A stretch of DNA of 64,000 nucleotides from Sanderia malayensis (lineage: Eukaryota; Cnidaria; Scyphozoa; Semaeostomeae; Pelagiidae). The notes under the pieces were generated by a model that made no database searches, was not told the origin of the DNA, and worked only from the letters and a program-made list of their open reading frames with translations. Location: assembly GCA_013076295.1 (NCBI GenBank), contig RQOL01000531.1, positions 1,922,001 through 1,986,000 of the forward strand, given 5' to 3'. How positions within the stretch are numbered: position 1 is the first letter of the stretch; every line of letters begins with the position of its first letter. Below, in pieces: positions 47,601-54,500 of this stretch. The position numbers and the translations under genes were made by a program.

Positions 47601-50149
47601 AGTGTCCCAGGATAATTTTCTGCCATTGTATCATAAAGTGTATCATGTAGGCATTATTCGAAGTGATGCATGGGTTTAGACCCGTCTTACCTTCCATGTA
47701 ATCCAAGCCGCCAAATTCAAAGCGAAATTTATTGGGCGATCCTGGGGGGAAATCCAGCATGACCAGCTTCGCCGAACGAGCACGGAATGGACGAAAGGCA
47801 AAGCGACATTGTTGAAACGCATGCCCAAACATACCGTTGCAATAAAAGATCTTTAAAAATAAACAAAAGAGCAAAATATATTATCAAGTACAGTCAAATC
47901 TGCATAGTTCGAATTCGTGTAATTCGAGCTCTATCTAATTAGAACGAAATTATCCGTCCCTTCCAGGATCACTAATGAACCAACTCTTATAAAGCAAATC
48001 TCTATAATTCGAACTTTTTGTAATTCGAACAATTTCACGCTTCCCCAGGGTGTTCGAATTAGACAGAGTTGAATGTAGTATTCGAAATCTTCAATATGAT
48101 AAGCCAACTATATTATTTTTCATGCAGCATCAACAGCGATTCTGTTATTACTCCCTTATAGGGTCGTCATATTGGAAAGGGTATTCAAGATTCCTTAAAA
48201 CCTTATTAAATTGGAATTTTAAAATATTATTTAGTCCTTGAGACCAGAGACCTCGTTGAATCTCTATACTCGACCACTATAAACACCCGAAATATACATC
48301 AAAATGAATCACAATGCAATACACACACAACCTACCTCTGCGAGAACACCGTCACTTCCGTAGACGACATCACGATGGTTGATGTCTCGATAGCTCAATG
48401 CAAGCTTGCGATCAGTGTTTACCATGATGTTTTCCATCGATGTAAACACACCGTTGCTCTGAACAATCACGTATGTGATCTTTCTCATGCGAAGAAACAG
48501 AACTTCAATAAAAACGGGGGAGCTGTCAACGATTATTTTTGGATATCTGCCCAGCGCTCCGAAGCAGGCCGAATAATTTGCATTCGCAGCCATGTACGTG
48601 GGACTAGGCTCCCAGCCTCGTTTGCCTGACAACAACGCGGCATCGAGGGCGTTGTTTCTCGAGTCAGGCACAAGTACCTGTTCGAATGTGATCATACCAT
48701 TGCTCATGCCGAGCGGGTAGGCAGCACCGATACCTAAATCAATGAAAGAAATTGATAAATACCTGAATCAATAAAAGAAATTATCCAAATGCGCATGGCT
48801 AGATCAGACAACTGCCCAAGACGGGGGAACAGGACAGCTTTTAGATCTATAGTATCAATGACGTAATTTCCTAACCTGGTAACTTGTAGATGGAGCATCG
48901 CACCTTTGAACCATTGACTGCTGAGCAATAGGAATGGAAATCCGGCAGCAACGCACATGAATTGTATTTTTTGCTATTCAATTCAAAGCCGTTCAGACAG
49001 CATGTTCCATCCACTGCGTATGACAAGCATCCCGCTGGAAGTCACAGAAATACAACATCAACACCCACAACGAAAAGTTTTACAAATTCTCCTAATTTTC
49101 TCCACACTGCGACTAGCGAAATTTCGTTTTGGTTTTTCTTTTCTCTTCAAGGCAGTCTCTATACGAAATAAACTTGCAGCAAGTCTAAACTACGACGGAT
49201 TTTGTTCTTAATCAAACTGTGCATGGCTTACATAACCTCACCACCAAAGTTGTCATTCACCATGCCTAAAACCGTGCTTTGTCATCTCTCATAAATTTGC
49301 AATATTTGCAAAGCCTCGTTACCAAGTCAAGTGACGTGATTTTGATAACCTTGACATTTTGAAAGCGACAGAGGTTTGGTAGCAACAACGTGAATACCAG
49401 TTTAAATAGGCATTCATGGTTGCAGGTTTAACCGCATATTCATAGGTTGTCAGTACAGTAATTGGTAGTGTGTGGTGGTAGGTGGCAGGAAAATCTATGT
49501 ATCGGCAATTCATATTGTTTTCTTGCCTATTGACTATTCAAAAACATTCTGTTTCTTCCCATGTCAAGAAATGCTTCACGCTAAAATTTTTAAGCCAAAC
49601 GTATTACAGTACTACGGCATGGTGCAATACGAAATGGATAAGGATTTCGTCACTGATAAGTTCCTAGACTATAAATCTTGGTACCCTGTACTATGTCTAA
49701 GTGCTAAGTGCTAAGTTGCACACTTAGTCTAAACGCAGAGGGCACTGTGTGGTCTAAATGCACTATGCAGAGTGTACTGTATGTTCTAAAAGCACTATGC
49801 AAAGTGTACTGTGTGGTCTAAAAGCACTATGCAGAATGTACTGTGTGGTCTAAATGCACTATGCAGAGTATACTGTATGGTCTAAAAGCACTATGCAGAG
49901 TGTACTGTGTGGTCTAAATGCACTATGCAGAGTTTACTGTGTTGGGGTATAAGGATCTGTATGGCCAGGTTCTCCTTGCATCGTTCCGCAACACAAACTT
50001 TTCCATGAAAATGCTAAACGAACTTACTCTCAAAGCTCGGTTACATAAGCACAATAAATAGGCTGATACTTACCACTGTTGAAATCGGCTGCAAAACCAG
50101 TTTCAATAAAGCCAATAATAATGAATGTTAGTAAAACTAACAAGTTCAT
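14488..50149 (-). CDS. giant multidomain adhesion receptor fused to a GluR0-like potassium-filter ion channel, 4,710 aa
   Basis: I assembled 56 coding exons. The first (50074-50149) encodes a signal peptide (MNLLVLLTFIIIGFIETGFA). The last (14488-14729) ends in TGA-type termination after NDFSEI. Phases agree at every junction and the total is 14,133 nt, exactly 4,711 codons. Extracellular order: Cys-rich, discoidin-like, LamG-like, two Caspr-type fibrinogen-like, FN2, unknown, MAM, F-type lectin, LamG, EGF, LamG, tectonin-like, ricin-like, SEA-like, nine FN3, TSP1, MGAT5-like Cys-rich, three TSP1, SEA, three FN3. Then come S1, M1, a pore with TVGYGD, M3, S2, M4 and a charged tail. The S1-pore-S2-M4 order is that of ionotropic glutamate receptors; the filter is that of potassium channels. 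Inferred role: a surface receptor coupling matrix, glycan or cell contact to an amino-acid-gated K+ conductance. Most module exons are symmetric 1-1. Uncertain points: exons 2, 12, 13 and 40, and the GC donor after exon 26. Confidence 0.85.
14930..15070. repeat. AGAGACAAGGGCCAAAAAGT minisatellite (intronic)
   Basis: Six or so imperfect copies of a 20-25 bp unit containing GACAAGGGCCAAAAAGTAGA, between channel exons 55 and 56. Related AGAGACAAG words recur at 15470-15560 in the next intron. Confidence 0.75.
17680..17880. repeat. polypurine tract in intron 49
   Basis: About 200 bp with almost only A and G on the plus strand (runs such as GAAGAAGGAGAAAAGG and AAATAAAAATAAAAAT), between exon 50 and exon 49. 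On the transcribed strand it is a long polypyrimidine stretch near the exon 50 acceptor. Confidence 0.7.
17946..19878 (-). other. three membrane-proximal fibronectin type III domains (exons 47-49)
   Basis: Exons 19573-19878, 18505-18798 and 17946-18251 each encode one FN3 of about 100 residues (residues 3919-4220). Each has an N-terminal proline-rich strand (NPPTNLTAV, PSIHPQNI, AISPPSVAV), the core Trp (HLTWVPP, YVQWDP, TVSWKE), a Y-x-V/I-x-Y strand and the terminal GNGPAS/GSGPPVS/GDSPAS turn. All three exons are phase 1-1. They form the stalk between the second SEA domain and the ligand-binding S1 lobe. Confidence 0.9.
19020..19475. repeat. 83-bp tandem repeat (intron 47)
   Basis: Units containing GAAACAAAGACTGCACCTCC and AAATCCAACTG repeat with period 83 bp (AAATCC at 19206, 19289 and 19372). 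More degenerate half-units are present on both sides. Confidence 0.8.
20036..20779 (-). other. SEA domain with GSVVA autocleavage-type motif (exons 44-46)
   Basis: Exons 20670-20779, 20298-20356 and 20036-20178 encode residues 3815-3918. The segment begins IEVLFQTSLTDFTWDY, passes through VRELYKNTSLIAAINVINLF and then HGSVVANFSIFYVEV. GSVV followed by a hydrophobic beta strand is the SEA signature. In mucins and several adhesion receptors the bond before the Ser is broken by strain-driven autoproteolysis (here G3873-S3874). If so, the large ectodomain would be held non-covalently to the FN3-channel part. Confidence 0.75.
20431..20516. repeat. perfect 35-bp inverted repeat with 16-bp loop
   Basis: The left arm 20431-20465 (GCATGTAACAGCAGCTCTAC...) and right arm 20482-20516 are exact reverse complements; the loop is 20466-20481. 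It is located in the intron between SEA exons 44 and 45. It could be a very short fold-back element or a hairpin RNA precursor. Confidence 0.9.
20780..20965. repeat. AGATCT-rich degenerate minisatellite
   Basis: Repeats of roughly 15-20 bp carrying AGAGATCTAYAA-type words between exons 43 and 44. A second, similar tract lies at 23280-23520, between exons 38 and 39, and a GATCAAA run sits at 23168-23215. Confidence 0.65.
20994..23150 (-). other. TSP1 repeats with an MGAT5-like Cys-rich module (exons 39-43)
   Basis: TSP1 exons are 22980-23150 (WSEWTAWGFCSESCGGG), 21926-22081 (WANWGVCSKTCDGG), 21300-21473 (WGSWTPEQPCNKSCGYG) and 20994-21164 (WGNWGEWRACNQPCGSG). Each has WxxW or its remnant, CxxxCGxG and the closing Cys pairs such as CNTHKC. 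Between the first and second TSP1, exon 22597-22887 encodes about 97 residues with CTQSCDEIGYYC, a YHPSY segment and a final RRLCDC. That spacing resembles the C-terminal Cys-rich region of MGAT5-type glycosyltransferases; the similarity is from memory and moderate. All exons are phase 1-1. Confidence 0.85.
22191..22318. mobile_element. 128-bp MITE flanked by TTAA (piggyBac-like target)
   Basis: The terminal inverted repeats begin GCCTGGTTTCCATATAGTCG and end with its complement. TTAA flanks both ends (22187-22190 and 22319-22322). A short insertion (CTTTGAGGGT) distinguishes the arms. The TTAA duplication is typical of piggyBac elements. Intron between exons 40 and 41. Confidence 0.75.
23547..28753 (-). 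other. nine fibronectin type III domains (exons 31-38)
   Basis: Exons: 28445-28753, 27732-28085, 27265-27582, 26117-26920 (two domains), 25376-25726, 24809-25288, 24317-24676 and 23547-23897, covering residues 2385-3493. Each shows FN3 features such as GYxVFY or YKLQW, LxPYTxY or FTNYSI, and a terminal GxGP or GVG turn (SKGLGPRTA, NIKGFGPVSE, SKGSGPNST). Several are larger than the usual 90-100 residues because of long Asn/Thr/Cys-rich loops with many N-glycosylation sequons; the 24809-25288 exon is the most divergent. Phase 1-1 exons suggest growth by tandem exon duplication. Confidence 0.88.
24738..24783. repeat. perfect 21-bp inverted repeat with 4-nt loop beside exon 36 donor
   Basis: Arms 24738-24758 and 24763-24783 (GTTAATGACGAATTGAAACAT and its complement) are separated by GGAG. 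The structure starts about 25 nt into the intron after exon 36. In the pre-mRNA it would form a stable stem close to the 5' splice site. Confidence 0.9.
28880..28990. repeat. ATGA/ATGGATGA microsatellite
   Basis: Imperfect (ATGA)n with ATGGATGAATGA steps over about 110 bp, intron between exons 30 and 31. Confidence 0.8.
29158..30214 (-). other. SEA-like region without cleavage motif (exons 27-30)
   Basis: Exons 30155-30214, 29763-29896, 29437-29495 and 29158-29348 (residues 2237-2384). The segment VQIEVKAVLRIYSLKW, DNPHSHESVF, YNKLRNEF and YRGVKFGIL has the spacing of a SEA fold (strand, helix with NPxS, helix, strand) but lacks GSVVV. The last exon (about 65 residues, with WTDCSGFPCKLTI) is not assigned to a family. 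Assignment as SEA is tentative. Confidence 0.5.
30335..32791 (-). other. tectonin-like repeats and a ricin-like Cys/Trp-rich stretch (exons 23-26)
   Basis: Exons 32534-32791, 31647-31891, 30902-31130 and 30335-30697 (residues 1872-2236). Exon 23 has LWAVDQSKTAYRF, GLPGVFAMRNNILYRRDG and GTAWSRV, the pattern of tectonin beta-propeller repeats. Exon 25 repeats it weakly (GAFALGTDKKIYKG, GIPVGIKATGDILLFKYDG). Exon 24 contains an unplaced WYCVNTWG...CWFAVAGK block. Exon 26 has paired Cys and Q/N-F motifs (CVHLFAW, CLNKQFIYF) that recall ricin-type beta-trefoil repeats, with low confidence. Exon 26 ends at a GC donor (CAG|GCATGA); without splicing, the frame would stop six codons later. Confidence 0.6.
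32181..32346. mobile_element. short MITE with imperfect 25-bp terminal inverted repeats
   Basis: The left end CTACGTTGTGTCCCTGTGCT and the complement of the right end CTACATTGCGTCCCTGTGCT match at 18 of 20 positions. Total length is 166 bp. No clear target duplication was identified, so the superfamily is unassigned. Intron between exons 23 and 24. Confidence 0.6.
33031..35600 (-). other. two LamG/concanavalin-like domains separated by an EGF-like module (exons 18-22)
   Basis: Exons 35264-35600, 34838-34964 and 34385-34547 form one jelly-roll domain (residues 1393-1601), with GDFTISFHVKL, NIWVYVSFVYTKQSGMMELYHDGK and DIACIQLYDKALDESRI. Exon 33909-34025 is a compact EGF-like unit: CQGGCSGEGICDQITGKCIC. 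Exon 33031-33723 is a second jelly roll (to residue 1871), with GASVSFWMF, AWTHLTITW, SCYFNG and YDEVAIWNKQLSLTEAQNIYNA. That last string is the typical end of LamG/pentraxin-like domains. Confidence 0.85.
34995..35135. repeat. dispersed repeat with AATAAACGCCCC units
   Basis: Several copies of AAACGCCCCCT and TAATAAACGCCCCGGGCG, ending in ATTACGGTA. Related words occur at 39150-39200, 41500-41590, 51020-51195 and, more weakly, near 750-1180. Confidence 0.6.
35832..38127. mobile_element. 2.3 kb fold-back transposon with TAA target duplication
   Basis: The termini TAGGCAGGGAATTTT and AAAATTCCCTGCCTA are inverted and flanked by TAA (35829-35831 and 38128-38130). The 3-bp TWA duplication is typical of PIF/Harbinger. 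The left arm runs to about 36620 and the right arm from about 36835, so the arms are roughly 0.8 kb of near-identical inverted sequence. The right arm also holds an extra 430 bp (about 37587-38017) missing from the left. Each arm has the same open frame (MSYEALASSLNITPDIDELE..., about 105-150 residues; minus at 35793-36248, plus at 37279-37602) with no recognised domain. There is no transposase, so it is non-autonomous. It sits 20 nt after the exon 17 donor. Confidence 0.85.
38148..39103 (-). other. F-type (fucolectin) lectin domain with intact fucose-binding motif (exons 16-17)
   Basis: Exons 38818-39103 and 38148-38296, phase 2 junction, residues 1248-1392. Signature pieces: NVALNKPTSESS, AVDG, SCTHT, PWWMVDLG, NRGDCCEGRL, FDVRVGN and LTLCEVEVF. 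The F-type lectin carbohydrate motif H-x26-R-x-D-x4-R is complete (His of SCTHT, Arg of NRGD, Arg of EGRL), including the adjacent Cys pair. Fucose binding is therefore predicted. Domain length (about 145) is normal for the family. Confidence 0.93.
39232..39372. repeat. truncated MITE end followed by GATAAG microsatellite
   Basis: AGTCAACTCTGTCTAATTCG and the following 40 bp copy one end of the 185-bp MITE at 40166. The match stops and is followed by repeated GATAA/GATAAG units. GATAAG is also the GATA-factor core, but the density suggests simple microsatellite growth. Confidence 0.7.
39614..41725 (-). other. MAM-domain region (exons 12-15)
   Basis: Exons 41606-41725, 40703-41230, 39835-40103 and 39614-39725. 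Exons 14-15 give LQFWYHMQGIGIGTLAV, GNQWKKATVPI and SIAIDDVSFLPETC, a clear C-terminal MAM half; exon 14 uses the donor AAC|GTCAGT. The N-terminal MAM half is not obvious. Exon 12 has FGDWKIGSGC, which might start it, but the 176-residue exon 13 between them (CAATISLGNDDYMTG, ILVIHWHRLIFGP) is not recognised. It may be an insertion or a separate domain. Confidence 0.65.
40166..40350. mobile_element. 185-bp MITE, copy 1 (TA duplication, CAGTCAA ends)
   Basis: It begins CAGTCAACTCTGTCTAATTC and ends with the inverse of CAGTCAAATCTGCATAGTTC. TA lies on both sides. The ends resemble pogo/Tigger-type Tc1-mariner elements. It lies in the intron between exons 13 and 14. Confidence 0.75.
41778..42193. 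mobile_element. 416-bp hAT-type MITE with 8-bp target duplication
   Basis: Ends CAGTGCCGCATTTA and TAAATGCGGCCCTG are inverted with one mismatch. The identical 8-mer TGTAAACT flanks both sides (41770-41777 and 42194-42201). Subterminal GGGCCC-rich segments are also inverted. An 8-bp duplication with CAGGG-like ends indicates the hAT superfamily. There is no coding capacity. Intron between exons 11 and 12. Confidence 0.88.
42679..43281 (-). other. fibronectin type II domain (exons 10-11)
   Basis: Exon 43255-43281 is a 27-nt micro-exon (QNYKSPEN). Exon 42679-42858 encodes GCFFPFTYKNTIYNSC, then APWCFTTSNFSGPWRYC. The four cysteines, the FPF start and the PWC-TT-NF-RYC end match the FN2 fold, a collagen- or glycan-binding module. 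Kringles have three disulfides and are excluded by the Cys count. Confidence 0.85.
43502..45172 (-). other. two Caspr/neurexin-IV-type fibrinogen-like domains (exons 8-9)
   Basis: Exons 44696-45172 (residues 483-641) and 43502-44083 (residues 642-835). Both have YNSCYSAL or TCAEAVALFG near the start, then CRQ-type Cys motifs (APWCRQLMMLRC, DRCRQHVKVQC). Exon 9 follows with SYWAGGPPGGQGCACGI, CFCDSNDITVRVDEGYVT and DLPLTLLATGETG. This matches the contactin-associated-protein segment WWVG...GPGIQKCACGI...CNCDAD...DEGFL...LPVSQVVVGD. Exon 8 is shorter and lacks part of the core, so it may be a degenerate copy. Confidence 0.75.
45895..46015. repeat. ACAAC/ACAGTACAAC microsatellite
   Basis: About 120 bp of degenerate CAATACAACGACAGTACAAC steps in the intron between exons 7 and 8. 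Confidence 0.8.
46122..47306 (-). other. LamG/concanavalin-like domain (exons 5-7)
   Basis: Exons 47202-47306, 46625-46762 and 46122-46532 (residues 265-482). Hallmarks are LCTDGLSIGFWLK, SSWTHYIIVLSPKNVSVIIYANGN and FKIYELKFWMFAM. The order (hydrophobic strand, W-T-H-Y, ligand-facing loop, closing strand) is that of LamG-like jelly rolls found beside EGF and discoidin modules in cnidarian receptors. Confidence 0.7.
46985..47100. repeat. GGGTTAG / GGGTTGG degenerate telomere-like repeat
   Basis: Several GGGTTAGGGTTAG and AAGGGTTGGGGTTGGTAAGG words in the intron between exons 5 and 6. They are too few and too degenerate to be a true telomere remnant, and other words intervene. Confidence 0.6.
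47891..48075. mobile_element. 185-bp MITE, copy 2 (opposite orientation)
   Basis: Same family and length as the element at 40166 but inverted: it begins CAGTCAAATCTGCATAGTTC and ends near ACAGAGTTGAATG, with one or two substitutions in the terminal repeat. TA flanks the left end. Intron between exons 3 and 4. Confidence 0.75.
49735..49945. repeat. 32-bp minisatellite (intron 1)
   Basis: Six copies of a 32-bp unit around CACTATGCAGAGTGTACTGT and GTGGTCTAAATG, 90% or more identical, in the first coding intron of the giant gene. Confidence 0.85.
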
Positions 50150-50530
50150 GACGAAATTTCTGGAAAATAAAAACCAAAACGTCAATAAATAATTGTGCGT
50201 ATCTTATAGTAAGATGGCTAAAACATTGTGATCAGTCTGCAAAAAGATCTGTCCAAATTATATTCAAATTTACGTTAATTAACGTCAATTAGATGGAATA
50301 AAGAAGCGCTGATTTTTAAAAATGTTCAAAAACACTAAATTTGCCGAAATTTAAATCGAAAATTTATCAACACAACAATACTAAATAACACGAGAATGCT
50401 TATCGCGGTTGAATTTTGAAAATTTCACGACTCCAGCTTCACGCTCTCACAATGTATTAATTTCATTTTCCAAGCCACATTAAGAAACAAGAATTCAAAA
50501 ACAGGAAGCAAAGCTTAGAGAATTGCTTAC

Positions 50531-50583
50531 CTTTTTCGAAAAACCTTATGATAGCCTTACTTCTTCGTATCCACCATCGCTAA
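50531..50583 (-). other. probable 5'UTR exon of the giant receptor gene
   Basis: A strong donor (AAAAAG|GTAAGC) lies at 50525-50530 on the minus strand and a matching acceptor (TTTTCCAG) at 50161. The leader would join 11 nt before the ATG. A short upstream ORF (ATGGTGGATACGAAGAAGTAA-type, 7 codons) lies in this exon. The true 5' boundary is unknown; 50583 is nominal. Confidence 0.5.
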
Positions 50584-51547
50584 AGATTTCTCCACAAATA
50601 ATCAAACGTGAAAAAAACATGAAACGAAATAATCAAAACCACAGCTAAAACGAGAATTATAAATGCTCACGTCAAAATAATAATTATACCAGCAATGCTA
50701 TAGGTGTGTAGTGCATGACTACGAATGGTACCATCAATAGGGTCAATTCATACCGAACTCATCGATTCACATTCAGAACTAGTCATTTAATAATTCATGC
50801 ATTCAGCTCTATTTGCTAAAAACATCCAGGAATAAAACCACTGTAATTAGAAGTCGTGTTTTTGAGAATACACAACATGCCATCAAATACAGCATAACAT
50901 ATTTACTTCAAGTAACGCAAATCGTGGAGTTGCTTCAAGCATGGCACCCCAAAGAGCAGAACCAAAAATTTCAAAACATCTAAAATTGCAATACTGCTTC
51001 AAAATTTCCAATGATAAAGGCCACTGTCAATAAATGCCTCCACTCATAAACGCCCAATATTTTCAACAAAGAATTTAATAAAATCTCGTGCGAACGGTTA
51101 ATTAAATTTAATAAACGCTCTTATAAACGCCTCCGGTGCAGTGAGTGGTTCAGTATATACCCTAAACGATTTAATAAACGCCCGGGCGATTACTCAAAGC
51201 ATTCGTGAAGGTGTCGTCAGATAGCAGTCATAGTATAGAGGTTTGGAACGAGACTTGTATAGACATGATGTAGATTAGGGAGGAGGAGAGAAAGGAAAGG
51301 GAGGAGAAGAAAAAGGAGAGCGAAGAGAGAAAGACGAGAAGATAGACGTAAAAAGAGATATATTGCATGCACATGCCCGATTTAATCGAATGAGATTATA
51401 TGAAGTAGAAAGCAGAATTTTACCTCGTTGCTCTATAGAGCACTACGGTAGCATAGTGCTTCGTCACACATTTATATGATAATGTAATTATGATATGATA
51501 ACATGTGTTACGTTACCAGTTGCAGAATGAGGGGGCAGATGAGAGGG
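50584..51547. other. spacer between FIGNL1 3' end and giant-gene promoter
   Basis: About 1 kb presumably containing the giant-gene promoter and the FIGNL1 3'UTR. It includes a dispersed AATAAACGCCC-type repeat (51020-51195) and a purine-rich tract (about 51280-51350, runs of GGAGAGAAAGG). No gene is supported. Confidence 0.5.
51020..51195. repeat. dispersed AATAAACGCCC repeat, intergenic copy
   Basis: Contains TAAACGCCCAAT, TTTAATAAACGCTC, ATAAACGCCTCC and TTTAATAAACGCCCGGGCG. It is the same family as 34995-35135, between FIGNL1 and the giant gene. Confidence 0.55.
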
Positions 51548-54500
51548 CTAAATACCAACACCGCTGCCATATTGTTTATTCCACTGAGTGTAAAGCTCTA
51601 AGTCCTTCAGCGATACGCTTGGGCGAATGTTCTTGAATGCATCTTCGAAGTCTTTGTATATAATAGGCCGAACCTTGAAGGAAAGCAAATAGAAACAATT
51701 AGATTCGGGTTGATAAACGTCGAAAATACGAAGAGATTTATATATAGCCTGTGTATTGTATTGAAGAAAGTTAGCTATACAGGGCGGGAGGGGAACTTGC
51801 ACGGTAAATATTAGTAAATAACATGTGGTGTGTTTTCCGTGAGCAGCATGTAGGGAAAGCATTTATATACAACATGGAAAAATAGCAATGGTAAATAACA
51901 TTTGAAAACTTCACTTACAAGAACAATTTCCAAAATGTTAGTAAAATAATTAAATGCATCTTGGCTGGCCTAAACCAAAGCACGCCCTTTTTCCGTTGCA
52001 AGCAGTCAAAGATAGAGACAGGGAATTGGTAAACAGCTCATAATATAGCAGACCCATAGCAGATCGCATCGGTAATCTAGATCCCTGGCGGTTTAGATTA
52101 CTGATGGGTTTCAACCTAACTAATTGTATTCACAGTTCATCCATAGATTCTTGTTACCAATTATATGATAATCATAGGTCTTGAGAGGATAGAATAAAGT
52201 ACCACACTATTGCCATTGGTGTTATTGTGCTTTTGCCAACTCTCAAGGTACAATTCTATGCATGAGTGGACAAAACTTTCTGCTATCGTTCTTCTCCGTT
52301 GTCCAATCATACAGGAACTCGTCACTAATTATTCAAGGACATCCACGCTAAATAAGCCGCGTGAAAGTATTTTTGATCAGAAGGGATTTATCCTAATAAT
52401 AATTACCTCATCCGATTTGATGAACTGAATGTTATCGCGGCTGATGCTTCGAATCGGACCAAGAGCAGCCTCCCGACAGAGATTGGCCATGTCTGCACCA
52501 GAGTAGCCTTTCGAGAAAAGAAAAAGGCCACAGTTGTTTAAGATTTTCTCATTTTTAGTATACTTCTGACTCCGTCATGTTCCGTGTTAAATACGGGAGT
52601 CTCGATCACTACCTCACCCTCCGAGCTGTCTCTCAATATGCACTGTATCTATCACTGTCTCTTCGTCAGCAATGTCTCTCTATTTCCGCCCCACCCCCTA
52701 TCATGTCTCTCTATAACAGTCCAACATATAATTCTGTCCCTTCCACTGTCTCTCCGTCAGCACTGTCTCTCTATTTCCGTCCCACCCCCTATCATGTCTC
52801 TCTATAACAGTCCAACATATAATTCTGTCCCTTCCACTGTCTCTCCATCAGCACTGTCTCTCTATTTCCGTCCCACCCCCTATCATGTCTCTTTACAACT
52901 GTCCAACATATAATTCTGTCCATCCCACTATCTCTCCGTCAGTACTGTCTCCCTATTTCCGCACCATCCCCTATCATGTCTCTCTCTAAACACCAATATG
53001 TAATTTTGTCCCTTCCATGGCATCGTTTCTCTGTAAGTGTCCCAAACTCCGCCTCACGTTAACTGTCCACATCTGTTCTATCACACAAAACAACATCACA
53101 TGGAGTCAAAAAAAACTTCTCACCATCTGAGCTTTCCATGATCATATCCAAATCGTTCTTGTCCAGAGAACATCGTTGTTCTTGCATAAGATTTACAACA
53201 ATTTGCCGACGTGCTTCTGCATCTGGCAATGGTATGTACAGCCGTTTTACCAGTCTCCTGCGAGCTGCTTCGTCAAGCTCTTGCGGCCTACAAGAGCACA
53301 TACAAACATACATCTCTGATGTCTTAATGCAAATGCTGATTATGTTGCAGAGAACAGGCATTCACAGTACGTCAATAGAGCATGGTTCATAATGATGAAC
53401 TATACTCTACAAATGATACATTACCTATACAAATGATACATTACCTATACAAATGATACATTACCTATACAAATGATACATTACCGATTTGTGGCTCCAA
53501 CAACGAGAATTCTCTCTTCTGCTTTCGTGGTCGCACCATCCTACGATACGACAAATATTTCAATGATCTTTTGGTTGAATAATGATGAAGATGTTAATCT
53601 AATTAGGCTGTTTGAAAGCCTACCAGTTGCACAAGAAATTCAGTTTTGATTCTCCTTGTCGCTTCGTGTTCCCCATCCGATCTCTGTGATAGCAACGAAT
53701 CAATTTCATCTATGAATATCACTGCCGATTCTTGGCACCGTGCTACTCCGAACAGCGCTCTCACCATCTTCTCACCATCGCCAATCTGAAAAATACGTCA
53801 CCAAATCAAGTAATAAATCCTTATGCATGCGTAGGCTGCAACAGAATAGATTGTTCAGGCATGCTTAAGTATGCAGCCACATACATTCAAATAATCAAAC
53901 CCTACCATATGGCAAAAGCTTTAAAATTACTTCATTTAAGATGTGCGGTAGAAGATATTTGCCCAATGTAAGCGCTGTAAGAAGCTGGGGAGGGGGAGGG
54001 AGTAACTTCAATGCAACAACATGAACAACCTTACCCACTTTGATGTTAGGGACGAGGCACTGATCGAAAAAAACGTAGCACGAGATTGACTGGCGATACA
54101 TTTACCTATGATGTAAAATAATAATCGTAATAATAATAACATTGATGTCTTGGAAAACCTGTGATAACAATGATATGTTTTCAATCAAGAACGCAAATAA
54201 ATTAAAACAACATGATAACTATTAAAACGAGATTTCAAGGATAGAAGTTCCTGCTCGCCATTGGTTCCTACACTGAATAAAAATTATCCGGTCTCTCCAG
54301 CAAAAATACTTGGAGCACCAACCTTAAATCTAGCGACCCTAACACTACATTGGACTAAAATCTACTGTCAGATGACGACAAAGCGCCTATTTCTAGCATT
54401 GCTCCCAGAGAGCTGGGGATTGTCTCAACGTGATCAGTAGGACCTATTTAGTATAATTCGACTCCTTGTGAGTCATTTTTCAGTGTATTTCAAAATTTGA

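Larger units (their letters stand above)
47691..50149 (-). other. signal peptide, Cys-rich segment and discoidin-like domain (exons 1-4)
   Basis: Exon 1 (50074-50149) encodes a hydrophobic leader ending GFA-ADF, a good signal-peptidase site. Exon 2 (48876-49034) is a 53-residue unassigned Cys-rich piece (SYAVDGTCC, HSYCSAVNGSKVRC). Exons 3-4 (48336-48733 and 47691-47850) encode PLGMSNGMI, GWEPSPTYM, MRKITYVIVQS and FRPFRARSAKLVMLDF, the order of an F5/8 type C domain. An intron acceptor lies only 11 nt upstream of the ATG. Confidence 0.75.

Noticed and set aside
52577..52913. Plus-strand frames of 76 and 109 codons
   Set aside because: They are translations of the 107-bp tandem repeat in a FIGNL1 intron; the peptide repeats with the DNA.
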